From: Schizophyllum amplum
Taxonomy: Eukaryota; Basidiomycota; Agaricomycetes; Agaricales; Schizophyllaceae
Direction of reading: 5' to 3'
Assembly (NCBI GenBank): GCA_007026445.1
Contig: VDMD01000018.1
Span: forward strand, 493,240 to 557,239
Length of the DNA stretch: 64,000 nt
This document shows positions 1 through 10,600 of this stretch, piece by piece. Position numbers and translations under genes: made by a program. A model generated the notes under the pieces. That model was not told where the DNA came from and made no database searches. It worked only from the letters and a program-made list of their open reading frames with translations. Numbering within the stretch: position 1 is the first letter of the stretch; the number at the start of each line of letters is the position of its first letter.

Positions 1-295
1 GCCCAAAAATGATGGCGTTGGAAATTCTCTACGGGGTTATGAGCATGTTTCCTTTCCCCCTTCACAAAGTGTTGCCATCGTCAAAAGCAAACACAAAAAG
101 TACATGTACAGATAGATAGAAGCTCAAGGAGCACGCTAATTTATTTCTACATAATTCCCGGAACTATGGACGACGGAGCAGCAAAAACCGGAAAGCACCG
201 AAAGGTGGCTGTGACGCTTGGACTGTCTGATGGTGCTTTTTTTCGCTCCTGTAAAACAAAACCTGACAAGCAGGTCTCGTAAACAACATAACTAG

Positions 296-330
296 AATGG
301 CTGCAGAGCGACCGGCGCTCTGCAGCCATT
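296..330. repeat. Perfect 15-bp hairpin
   Basis: Two perfect 15-bp inverted arms (296-310 and 316-330) flank a 5-base loop. The arms begin with AATGGCTGCAG, the same start as the hairpin at 14888-14922, so this is a repeated structure of the local repeat families. It lies just outside the left end of the TIR element that starts at 357. The stretch 1-295 holds no gene that I recognise. Confidence 0.75.
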
Positions 331-1650
331 TCTCCATGTAGTCAGCTGATGTCGTACCCCTATTGTAATACATCCCGACCACTATCGGGGGGCTTATTGC
401 AACACATACGGTAAGGTCATCGGGCCCGGCAAACTCCGGTCTGCCAGCCAGCGCAGGCGTTGTGGGCCTTCCAAATTGGGATCCGGCTCGCGGAGGGCTG
501 CCGGGCGAGCACCCACGTGTATCCCGTTTGGGCAGGAGCACGCGGGTCGCCCGCCGCGCGCTCCGAGCGCCTTTGCGCGCGTCGGGCGGGATTGATGGCG
601 CGTCCAAATTGGGAAGGGCGGGTGATCGGCGGGCTCGGGAGCGCCGTGCGCGCACGCCGCCGCCGCCGCCGTCGCTCCCGGGCGCTTGTAGGTCAAAACA
701 TCGATGTTATTATGACATATATATACAATCTAAGTATGAAAAGGGTGGGGAGGGTGTGCAAACAAACAAAAAAAGCTGAAAAGCGCAAATGAAAAATTTT
801 CGCCAGCGCGTAGCGCGCTCGCTGGCTGGGCGAGCATGCGTACGCGTCGTTGCGAAGCGGGACATGGGGATGGGGGGGGGGGGGTGTTCAAGACATGAAA
901 CGAGCTCGAGGGGAGCTCGCCGCGCAGGGCACGCGCGCGGATGGGGCGGCGGGGCGCTTGCGCGGCGGCGATCGGGGCGGCGGTGGATGGCGCGCGGGAG
1001 CGTGGGCGAAGACGCAGTCGGTTTGAAGTGGCGTGTGATTGACGGCATACGAGCTCAGGAGAAAGCTTGTCGCGCGAGAAGGGGAGGGGCGCGGCAAGCG
1101 GGATGTGGGGTGTAGCGCGGCGGGGGCACGGGCACGGCGATGGCGGCGGACAGCGGCAGGGAGCAAAGGCGCCTAGGCGTACGTCGCCCTCGTCAGGCGC
1201 GCGGAGGGGCGGGGCGCGTGCGGAGGGGCGGGGGTGCGCGCGGAGGGGCGGTGAGCACGGCGCGGTGGGTGGCGCGGGCTCTGGCAGGTAGGTAATCGGC
1301 ATGCCCGCCCTCGCTTGCAGAGGGACCCTCCGACGCCGCAGGCCGGCGTATACCTTTCCCTACCCGCCTCAGTCCTCGTAGGACAAGGCGGATGGCGGGA
1401 TATGCGTCAGAAGGCGAGCATTAGCTCACCTTCATGACGGGTATGGGGTGGGCGACGGAGTGCGCGCGGGCGCGCGGGCGATTGCGCTCATGGGTGGGGG
1501 GGGGGAGGGGCGAGCTTGTGAGACGCCCGGGTAGTCGTCCAACTCCTATGGACGATGTTTGAATGCAGGAGCAGCCGCAGAACGCCACAAGCGCTCTGCA
1601 ACTACTAATTCTACGTCGTTTTTCAGCTTTTTCAATGGTGCTGTCAATAG

Positions 1651-1805
1651 AGACGCACCTGAACGGGACTCCCCTGAGTCCCCGCGCCCCATCGCCAAAG
1701 GAATGGCGATAATCGATGCGCTTTTGAGCGCGCGGCGCGTCGCGGATGGTGGCGAGAGAAGAGGACAACACGTTATGTCACGTCACGAACGCGCTCATTT
1801 CGAGC
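1651..1805 (+). repeat. Short repeat family X, copy 1
   Basis: This stretch of about 155 bp begins ACGCACCTGA, contains a small hairpin around ACTCCCCTGAGTCCCC, and ends with a TCACGTCACGAACGCGCT motif. Related copies lie at 14685-14850 (inverted), 22866-23000 and 23690-23830 (inverted). It sits inside the interior of element A. It has no coding potential; it could be a MITE or a conserved internal module of the large TIR elements. Confidence 0.55.
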
Positions 1806-1825
1806 GCGTTTGCGGCGAGACATAA

Positions 1826-3305
1826 TGTGATTGCCGTGCATCGGGGGCATCGATCACCTTCAAAGCTCGTAGATGTACTCGATTATGCATTATGAAATAT
1901 TTCCTGTAGCTACTGTACGGGCGAGGGTCCAGGAATGTGTCTATATACCACCAAGACACCCACTGTACACATTCCTCACTCGTCATTCTGCTTCATCCAC
2001 TTTATGTGCACTGTTTGTGATCTCAAATGAACCTGTACATGCTTAAGCAATGCTACCTAGATATGATTCAACATTGACTGTACCTGTAACCTGAGATGGT
2101 GGCCCAGAAAGCTCTCAACTCTACCTTATGTATGAGTGAAATCTGAAGCTACACTCATCAGACTTTTGGCACTATATCTACATTATTTTTGCTTCAATTT
2201 ATGTGCTCTCTTTTAGATCCTCGACATATTATAGTATACTAAGGTCCCCTGCACTCCAATCAGCGTCGGAAGGCTCCCGAAACGTTGCCGTCGCCGTCGA
2301 CCGCGTCGGCGGCGAAGGTCGGCAGTCCGGCCCGGCTCGCCGCCCGCGCGCGATCACCACCTCTCGACCTCTGACCACCACCACCCCGACCTCGCGGCTG
2401 CCCCCTGCCCTTCCCCATCCCTCACTTTTACCCCCGCGTACCTCAATTAACATAAAAATCAAGATATTACCGGCTGTGCGATGCATGACAAGCCCGACAA
2501 CGCGAATGACAACGTAGGAGGGAGAGTGCGCACGGACGCGCTGCAGGTGCGTGACTACGCCCTGCGCTAGTTGCATTACTGACTTATATACGCTACAGAT
2601 ATCGATAATGAGCTCGGTGAGCGCGTTGCGGCGGTCGCGCGAGCGATCGTCGCCCGCGCTCGCTCCTCCACCGCTGATCAACCACGACCCACGCAACATA
2701 GGCTACGCGGGGCGTGCTCAACAGCTGCCGAGCAGCCATGAACCCCCGCCCCCCGCCCCTCCATCCCCTCTCCCCACGTTGCCCGCTGAGCGCTTCGGCG
2801 CCCTCGAACAAGGGTACCACCGCTTGAGGTCTCACCGCACCGGGACCTCGCGGTGCAGACCTTACTTGGGCTCTGAGCACCTCGGCGGGATCTACAGGGG
2901 AGGGGGATGAGCGTGCTGCTTGCGTGCGGCGCCGGCGCAAACTGCGAAAGCAGCGCAGTGGGGCAGCAGGCGTGTGGCGCGTACGCGCGCCGCATCGCCT
3001 TTGCCCTCCACCGCGCCCCTGCTGCTCAGGACGCCCATATCCGGCATCTGGAGCACGGGGTGTTGACGGCGGCGCGCTAGGGCACTTCCTGCGGCGTTCG
3101 TCGCCCGACCCGGCCGTCGACCATCCACAGCCGCGTCACACCCGCCTGCTGCGCACCCCATCCCCCCATCCTGCGCGACGAGCCCTATCCCGGGTTCGTC
3201 TTTGCCTACATCGACCTTGAACACCCCCGCACCTTTCTCGGATGGCGCAGCCCCCCGCGCGCCCGCGCGCCGACCGCAATCGGTGATCGCGCCCCACCCC
3301 ACCAT
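1826..3305. other. Gene-free interior of element A
   Basis: An AT-rich patch (about 1830-2250) is followed by GC-rich, proline/arginine-biased open frames on both strands. Composition alone explains these frames, and none has a recognisable domain. I see no gene here. Confidence 0.5.
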
Positions 3306-3889
3306 CCCGCGCGTGCCGCGCACAGCGAGCTCCACTCGAGCTCGTTTCATGTCTAGAACACCCCCTCCTCATATTCCCCTTCGCAACGACGCGTACGCGT
3401 GCTCGCTCAGACAGCGAGCGCGCTACGCGCTCGCGAAATTTTTTTGTTCGCGCTTTTAAGCGCTTTTTTTGTGTATGCACCCTTCCCACCCCCTTCATAC
3501 CTACATTATGTGTATATAGTTCATAATATTATCAATTCCTTCGACCTGCGAGCGCCCAGGAGCGACAGCGGCGGCGGTGGCGTGCGCGCGCGGTGCTCTC
3601 GAGCCCGCCGATCACCCGCCCTTCCCAATTTGGACGCACCATCAATCCCGCCCGACGCGCGCAAAGGCGCTCGGGGCGCGCGGCGGGCGACCCGTGTGCT
3701 CCTTCCCAAACGGGATGCACGTGGGTGCTCGCTCGACAGCTGTCCGTGAGCCGAATCCCAATTTGGAAGGCCCACAACGCCTGCGCTGGCTGGCAGACCG
3801 GAGTTTGCCGGGCCCGATGACCTTACCGTATGTGTTGCAATAAGCCCCCCGATAGTGGCCGGGATATATTACAATAGGGGGACAGCATA

Positions 3890-4740
3890 AGGTGATGTAG
3901 TCCCGACTATCCGGGCGTTGAGGACAGCGCCCTCAAGCCCCTGAACACCCCTCCTGGCAGCTGCGCGCGCTTGCTGCCGCCCGCTGTCACCCGCCGTCAC
4001 CCATCCCCACACGCGCATAAGGCGACGAAGCGCCCATTCCCCCGCCGTGCCCACAATGCCACGTACACCTGCGCCTACAGAGGAGGCGCAGGACTCTACG
4101 CGCTATGTGCTGGCGGCGGCAGGCACACGCGCGGGAAGCAGGAGGCGGCGACGCAAGCACGCGCTATGCGGCTACCCACGCCGCCGTCTCCGACCGCCGT
4201 TGCGCGCTGTGTCGCGCACCAACATTGCCCGGACGCCTTCGGTGGTGCCCCGCACGTAGACGTCGGTGTGCACATGCCCGTAGACGCCGCCTACGCTCCT
4301 GCGCCCCGACCTTCGCTCGCCACGCCGACGCAACAATCACCCCCTCCCCCCGCCCCGCCTACCCAAAATGCGACGAGCCTTTTCCTGGGCTCGTCTGCTA
4401 TCATCCTTTACACCCCCCTTCTCCTCGGACAGACACCCCGGGCCCGTGTTGTCACCCGCCTGTCCCGCGCGCGCTCGACGAGTGCCGGCAAAAATTTTTT
4501 GCCGCGCTTTGGGCGCTTTTTTAACCCATTGTATCCATTTACATATGTCTGTATGCACATACATGTAATTACTTGATATAAATTAGCCCTCGAGTGACTA
4601 GAGGGAGCGCCGCCATTGGCGGCGACGCGCGCACACACCCACGCCAGTGGCGATCAGCCGTTTTCTCATTCGGGAAAGGCCATCAATCGCGCCCAAGGCG
4701 CGAGGGCGAGCCGCGCACGCGACGCGAGCCGCCCGCCGCC
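3890..4740 (+). repeat. One-ended GC-rich repeat (element B), left part
   Basis: This stretch is related to 14923-17350 (element C): both have a GC-rich leader, then the A/T palindrome with GCGCTTTT block (here about 4487-4522), an AT-rich stretch and a GC-rich terminal part. The repeat is interrupted by a MITE (4741-5276) and by the gypsy element (5330-13852), and its right end resumes at 13853. I found no inverted partner for its end, unlike elements A and D. No coding sequence is recognisable. Confidence 0.55.
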
Positions 4741-5276
4741 AGTGTTCTACTTAAGCCCCTTATTAAGGGGGTCCAGCGAAGGTAACCCTTAGATCCTTAA
4801 CATCAACTTAGTTAAGTATGAAGTTAAGGGCTCATGTTAAGTTTGACAAAAAATCGTATTGGGCTGTTACGAAGTGCCTAATCGGCACCTGCGTATGATA
4901 CGTATTCATCCCCAGAGCCTGGCAGAGCACCATGATCGGGCTCTTTGTCACTTGCCTCGGCCTCTAGGAGTTCCATCAGCCACTCCTCGTCCAGTCCTTG
5001 GCTGCAAACACTTGCTTGTGACGAGGAGCACCGGCTGGCTTCTTTGCACCACCAAATATCAACTCCATTAGTTGTGCATTGACACTCATATAAGGGATAG
5101 CTGTCAAGGCTAGCAAACACTGTGGTCCTGTGGACATCGTCAGCCACCATTGGCCACGCTACGACCATCTTAAGCTTAATTAAGGCTTAGTGTCCTGTTG
5201 CTCGATAGCTAATCCTTAAGTTAAGACGTGATTAAGCCTTAGCATAAGTTAAGCCTTAGGCGTTAAGTAGAACACT
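4741..5276. mobile_element. 536-bp MITE with 14-bp TIRs
   Basis: The ends are perfect inverted repeats (AGTGTTCTACTTAA at 4741 and its complement ending at 5276). The flanks carry a direct repeat GCCCGCCGCC (4731-4740 and 5277-5286), read as a 10-bp target duplication, although its simple composition makes the exact length uncertain. Subterminal regions are full of TTAAG/CTTAA palindromes. A 9-10 bp duplication would fit Mutator-like elements, but I cannot assign a superfamily. It is inserted into repeat element B. Confidence 0.75.
4878..5168 (-). pseudogene. Possible captured coding fragment inside the MITE
   Basis: A 96-codon open frame on the minus strand fills the centre of the MITE and is free of low complexity. 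It has an acidic segment (DEEWLMELLEAEASDKEP) and several cysteines in its first half. It differs in composition from the surrounding GC-rich repeats. It may be the remnant of the C-terminus of the parent transposase or of a captured host exon. I do not recognise the family. Confidence 0.35.
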
Positions 5277-5329
5277 GCCCGCCGCCTGCTGCCTAATAAG
5301 GCGAGCACGCACGCACTGCTCGGCACGCC
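5277..5329. repeat. Element B fragment between MITE and gypsy
   Basis: A short piece of element B matches about 17305-17340 (CTGCCTAATAAGGCGAGCAC here, with one T for A change there). It ends with ACGCC at 5325-5329, the left target duplication of the gypsy element. Confidence 0.6.
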
Positions 5330-6038
5330 TGTTACGCGCAGCGTGCACTTCACATCCAGTACGCACGTCCTTTACTTATCCAGACTCGTCGTCCTACCTT
5401 CCCCTTCGTTCCGGACATATTTCATTGTTCCATTCCGGTCCAGCGTCCGGCACCGAGTCCGGCGGACTCGGCTACGGACCTGGACGCATTCCCTCATATC
5501 TTCGTCCTATCTTCCACCCTTATCCTCTATCGCCTTATCCTGCCTTCCCCATATGCTACTTACTTCATATCGCGTATCACCTTCGTATCCACCTCGGACT
5601 CTTACTTATCAGACCCGGACGTGTACCTACCGGCTCCGGACTTTCTCCTATCGGACACGGACTCGTACCTACCGGTCGTAGATAGCAGGATCCGGCATCA
5701 GATAGTACCTATCGAGTCCGATCACTCGGACTCTCGTACATGTACTTAAGCTGGCTATTCTTCCAAGATAGCCAGCGGAAATATCAACTTGGTTTCCCCC
5801 TCTACACTCGACTTTGCTCCCAAAAGCTCTCTCTTCTCTTCAAACCTCGTCCTTCCGTCTTCGGACACACTCCAGTCCAGTCCGCGGACTCCAGTCCGGA
5901 CTCTCACACCGGACTCACACCGGACCCCGCTGGACTTGGTCGGTCACGCCAAATCGGAACGCGGAGACATTGGACGGCGTCATCTCTTATAGGTGTTCGC
6001 GAAGCGTTCCTATCTAAGGTCGCACAGTGTACCTAACA
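5330..6038 (+). repeat. 5' LTR of the gypsy element
   Basis: 709 bp, starting TGTTACGCG and ending CCTAACA. It is rich in short TCCGGACTC-like runs (about 5440-5730). A 9-bp stem (5750-5758 with 5768-5776) precedes the predicted RNA start region. The 11 bases at 5774-5784 are complementary to the primer-binding site downstream of the LTR. Confidence 0.95.
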
Positions 6039-6040
6039 GT

Positions 6041-6051
6041 ATATTTCCGCT
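6041..6051 (+). promoter_or_regulatory. Self-primer binding site of the gypsy element
   Basis: ATATTTCCGCT begins two bases after the LTR and is perfectly complementary over 11 nt to AGCGGAAATAT at 5774-5784 in the LTR. Tf1-type chromoviruses prime reverse transcription with the first 11 nt of their own mRNA, so the same mechanism is inferred here, with R predicted to begin near 5774. I see no match to a tRNA 3' end. Confidence 0.7.
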
Positions 6052-6058
6052 CACGTTC

Positions 6059-7675
6059 ATGTCTCATCGCCCATCCGCCTCCGACCAAGCCTACAGTACT
6101 TCCCGGCGGTCGCGCCAGCCAAGCGCCACCTCCGAAGAAGATCCGACCCCTCGCCCATCTGCCCCCTCGGCATCCATCTACGACTCCATCGGCGGAACGA
6201 TTCCCCGGAGCTCTATCGGTCTCGTATCTCCGACCCCCACACACAACTTTCGTACCTTTACGACTGTCGAAGCCGATTCGGACGCCGAGGACAGCATTCC
6301 CCTTTATCGCGATCTCGATCGATTCTATCACCCGGTCCCTTCTCCGGCTCCCGGATCTCAACGCGCCCCTATCGATTCCCCCAGCAATCCGTTTCGATCC
6401 TCATCGATGTCCGCCACGCAGACGGTCACCAGTACGCGGCCGGCTGAGCGCAGCGCTGTCGCGCGCCCCGAGCCCGCGTCCATCACGGAGTACCCTCCTG
6501 ATGACGATGTTCCCGACCCCGAGCAGGCCCCTGGCGGCCCCGGAGGTCCGGAGGATCCTGGAGATCCTGGAGATGATGGAGACGACCCGGACTCGGACGA
6601 TTCCGACGACGACGAGTTCGATGTCCCCGCGGACTCGGACTCGCGCGAGAAGAAGATCAATCGCGCCATCCTCCGCATCGCCAAGGCATTGGAGACTTCG
6701 GCAAGGTCATCCAAGCCGTCCCGGGACGCGGAAGGCTCCGACGGCAAGTCCAACCTGCGCAAGCCACTCGTCTTCGACGGCTCGGACCCGCTGAAGTACA
6801 AGGACTGGGTCATCGACCTGGCCATGCACTTCTCCGAGCGCCCCCGCTACTTCTCCAACGACGAGAAGAAGGTCATGTTCGCGTACTCCTACACCGGTGG
6901 CGTTGTCCGCCAGTACTTCGCCCCGGACTACATGGCCGTCCTTCAAGGTCTCATCAGCTCTCGTCCGTCCTGGATGTCCGACTTTCAACGCTTCATCTCT
7001 GAAGTGTCGGACAACTTCGGACTCGATGACCCGGTGTCGCAAGCGTGCAACACCCTCGACAAGCTGTCCATGGACCCCTCCAAGCGCATCGCCCAGTACA
7101 TCGCGGACTTCAACGGGTCCGCGCTGCTTACCGGCTGGGACGACGGAGCTCTCCGCCACCGCTTCTGGACCGGACTTCCCATCCGGATCCGCACCCGACT
7201 CGCCGAGTTGCAAGGCGGCAAGCCCAAGACCCTCGTCGCAATGAAGCGCGCCGCCCAGAACATCGACAACGTCTACTGGGAGACGCGCGAGGAGATCAGG
7301 CAGGAGAACGCCCGCAACACAGCGTCCCGCGCCGCCAAACCTCAGTCCGGCTCCCAGTCCGCCTCCACCTCCAACACCGGTAACCGCAGCAACAACTCCA
7401 ACGCCGGCGGATCCGGAAGCCGCGGCGGGGGCCAGCAGCCAGCCGCATCGACGTCCGCTTCCTCGGCGTCCCAGGCCAACAAGCTGCACCTCGGTGCGAA
7501 CGGCAAGCTCACTCCGGCGGAACGTGAACGTCGGATCAAGAACAACCTCTGTCTCTTCTGCGGGCTCAAAGGCCACATGGCCTCGGAGTGTCGCAAGCGC
7601 CAGTCCGCCAACGACGCCCGGGCCCGCGCCGCCAAGGCAGACGCTCCTGCGAGCGCGCCAAAGGCGGAAAACTAG
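6059..7675 (+). CDS. gag: Gypsy Gag
   Basis: The 538-residue structural protein of the gypsy element starts at the first ATG after the PBS; an upstream in-frame ATG would lie in the LTR and is ignored. The N-terminal third is Ser/Pro-rich with an acidic run. The middle is a Ty3-type capsid region starting around FDGSDPLKYKDW and extending to the AELQGGKPK area. Near the C-terminus is a CCHC knuckle CLFCGLKGHMASEC at about residues 498-511, for RNA binding. It ends at TAG (7673-7675) and overlaps pol, which lies in the -1 frame. The bases just before the stop, GGAAAAC, are a candidate slip site. Confidence 0.9.
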   Translation: MSHRPSASDQAYSTSRRSRQPSATSEEDPTPRPSAPSASIYDSIGGTIPRSSIGLVSPTPTHNFRTFTTVEADSDAEDSIPLYRDLDRFYHPVPSPAPGSQRAPIDSPSNPFRSSSMSATQTVTSTRPAERSAVARPEPASITEYPPDDDVPDPEQAPGGPGGPEDPGDPGDDGDDPDSDDSDDDEFDVPADSDSREKKINRAILRIAKALETSARSSKPSRDAEGSDGKSNLRKPLVFDGSDPLKYKDWVIDLAMHFSERPRYFSNDEKKVMFAYSYTGGVVRQYFAPDYMAVLQGLISSRPSWMSDFQRFISEVSDNFGLDDPVSQACNTLDKLSMDPSKRIAQYIADFNGSALLTGWDDGALRHRFWTGLPIRIRTRLAELQGGKPKTLVAMKRAAQNIDNVYWETREEIRQENARNTASRAAKPQSGSQSASTSNTGNRSNNSNAGGSGSRGGGQQPAASTSASSASQANKLHLGANGKLTPAERERRIKNNLCLFCGLKGHMASECRKRQSANDARARAAKADAPASAPKAEN

Positions 7676-10600
7676 ACCGCAGCCCGGACACCTCGGCAGG
7701 CGACCGGTGCTGCGATGCCACCCCGCCTGCATCTCCCGAGGTCATACTAAACGCATCCGCTCTCGCCTCGGACAATGGCCTATATGTCTCTCTATCTTCT
7801 ACTCTTTTCCGACGTCTGCTTCGCGCCCTCATAGATTCTGGCGCCTCCCATTGCTTCATAGACTCCGTATTCGTTGACACCCATGCAATCCCAACCCGTT
7901 CTATTCCGTCCACTACGCTCCGACTCCTCGATGGTTCCACCAGCGTCCTCACGCGTGCAACCACCGTCCCACTCCGGTTCCCGACGGGGGAAGTGCTCGA
8001 CGTTGACTTCTTCGTCACCCTTCTTGATCCGAACTGCCCCGCCGTTCTCGGACACAACTTCCTTACCCGTCACAATCCGTCGATTGATTGGGCCTCAGGA
8101 GTTATCTCGTTCAGCACCCGGTCGCATCACGATACTTCCAGCGCTACTCCGGCTTCCTCAGCACTTCCTGCCGTCAACCCCTCCGAGTCCGCCACGGCCT
8201 CGGACCCCTTGTCGCCCAGCGCCGCTGAGCGCGACTTACCGGATCCAGCTCCGCCTCTTGCCTATCCGAAGCCCGGCACAGGCAAACCCTCCGTTTCTCT
8301 CATCTCTGCTGCCGCGTATGCACGCGCCATCCGCGAGCCCGGCGCAGTCCAATTCACCATTCAAGCCTCCGAAATCTCCGGCTTCTCCGCCTCCACTTCC
8401 TCTTCTCCTCCCGAGCCGCACCTCACCCCGGAAGAACTGTCCGAAATCCCGGAAGAATATCACGACTACGCGGACGTCTTCTCGGAGAAGCTGTCCGACC
8501 GCCTCGCTCCTCACCGTCCATACGACCTCAAGATCGAGCTCGAGGAGGGCGCCACTCCGCCCTATGGTCGCGTCTACCAGCTATCCCCTTCCGAGATGAT
8601 CGCACTCCGCGAGTTCATTGACGAAAACCTCCGTTCCGGATTCATCGCGCCGAGCCGCTCCCCGGCAGGCGCTCCGGTCTTCTTCGTCAAGAAGAAGGAC
8701 GGCGGACTCCGCCTGTGCGTTGACTACCGCGGTCTCAACCGGATCAGTCGCAAGGACCGGTACCCCATCCCACTCATTGCGGACCTTCTTGATGCTCCCG
8801 CCAAGGCCCGCATATACACCAAGCTCGACCTCCGCCATGCTTACCACCTGGTCCGCATAGCCGAGGGCGACGAGTGGAAGACCGCCTTCCGGACTCGATG
8901 GGGCTCCTTCGAGTTCCGTGTCATTCCCTTCGGACTGTCCAACGCTCCATCCGCCTTCCAGCACTTCGTCAACGACATCTTCTCGGACATGCTCGACGTT
9001 AGCGTGGTCGTCTACCTAGATGACATCCTCATCTACTCGGACAACCTGGACGACCACCGCAAGAATGTCCGCGAAGTCCTCCGACGCCTTCGCCAGTTCG
9101 GTCTATACTGCAAGGCATCGAAGTGCGAGTTCCATCGGGACACCGTGGAGTATCTTGGGTACATCCTATCCTCCAACGGACTCTCCATGGACGCGTCTAA
9201 GGTCGCCACCGTTCGTGAATGGCCCACTCCACGACGCATCAAGGACATTCAGGCATTCCTCGGCTTCGCCAACTTCTACCGTCGATTCATCCACGGATAC
9301 TCGGACATCGTTGTTCCTCTTACTCGCCTCACCCGGAAGAACGTGCCATGGATATGGTCTTCCGAGTGCGAGTCCGCCTTCCAGACGCTCAAGGATGCCT
9401 TCGCCTCCGCCCCTGTACTCTCTCACTTCGTTCCCGGCCGCCGGCTAGTCGTCGAGACCGACGCCTCCGACTATGCCTTGGCCGCCATCTTGTCCATCCA
9501 CTCCGACGACGGCGAGATCCATCCGGTCGCGTTCCACTCCCGTACCTTCCAGTCCGCCGAGCTCAACTACGATGTCCACGACAAGGAACTCCTCGCCATC
9601 TACGAGGCCTTCCGGCATTGGCGGCATTACCTGGAGGGCACGCCGGACCCGATCGATGTCGTCACGGACCACAAGAACTTGGAGTACTTCTCAACCACGA
9701 AGGTCCTCACCCGTCGTCAAGTCCGTTGGTCCGAATACCTCAATCAGTTCAACATGATCATTCGATTCCGACCCGGACGTCTGGGCACCAAGCCAGACGC
9801 ACTCACTCGACGATGGGACGTCTACCTCAGGGATGGCAGGGATTCGTTTGAGCAGGTCAACCCGGACAATTGCCGTGCCGTCTTCGGACCCGAGCAACTG
9901 TCCGCCTCGCTCCGAGCCACCTTCCTCGAGGAACCCGTTCTCCGTGCGGCTCAGGCCGTCGACGTTGCCGCCCTGCACGCCGACATTTCCTCCCGTCTTA
10001 CCTCGGACCCTGCGGCGCAGTCCGGCATTGCCGCTGCTCAGTCCGAGACGTCTTCACGCTGGACGTACTCCGCCGAGGCCGGTCTCCTATACCTCGACGG
10101 ACGCATCTACATCCCTGACAACCCTGATCTCAAGCTCCGCATCCTCCGCATACACCACGATCACATACTGGCCGGACACCTCGGACAGAATCGGACACTC
10201 GCCAAGGTCCGTGAACTGTACGTCTGGCCAGGTATGCGCGACTTCATCAGGGATTACGTCTCCTCCTGCACCACCTGCAAGCGCAACAAGTACCAGCGTC
10301 ATCGTCCTTACGGCCTCCTCCGTCCGCTACCTGTTCCGGCCCGGCCTTGGCACTCGGTATCCATGGACTTCATCGAACAGCTCCCGAACGCCCACGGATT
10401 CACCGCCATACTCGTTGTCGTGGACCGCCTCACCAAGCAGGCGGTGTTCATCCCCACCGACGACCATATCACGTCCGAAGGCCTTGCCCGTCTCTTCCTC
10501 ATGCACATCTACTCCAAACATGGCATCCCGGAGCACATCACGTCCGACCGAGGGTCCGAATTCGTCTCGAAATTTACCGTCTCCCTCGGCAATCTCCTGG

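Larger units (their letters stand above)
357..3880. mobile_element. Large GC-rich element with long terminal inverted repeats (element A)
   Basis: The sequence from 357 to about 938 is repeated in inverted orientation at about 3306-3880. The outer ends read CCCCTATTGTAATA and its complement. Each arm runs from the end through a GC-rich part, an AT-rich TATA-like stretch and then a poly-A/poly-T palindrome next to a GCGCTTTT-like block. The interior (939-3305) is GC-rich with an AT-rich patch at about 1830-2250. No transposase motif or convincing long coding frame was found, so it is probably non-autonomous. Left flank is TA and right flank GA, so a TA target duplication is possible but not proven. 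Arms of about 575 bp are long for a MITE. It belongs to the same structural class as 21799-25013. Confidence 0.7.

Noticed and set aside
730..1302. Long GC-rich frames in elements A-D read as genes
   Set aside because: They are Pro/Arg/Ala-biased on both strands, with no domain and overlapping frames; composition alone produces them.
6707..7732. 341-codon minus-strand frame opposite gag
   Set aside because: It is explained by the GC-rich codon pattern of gag on the other strand; no motif is present.
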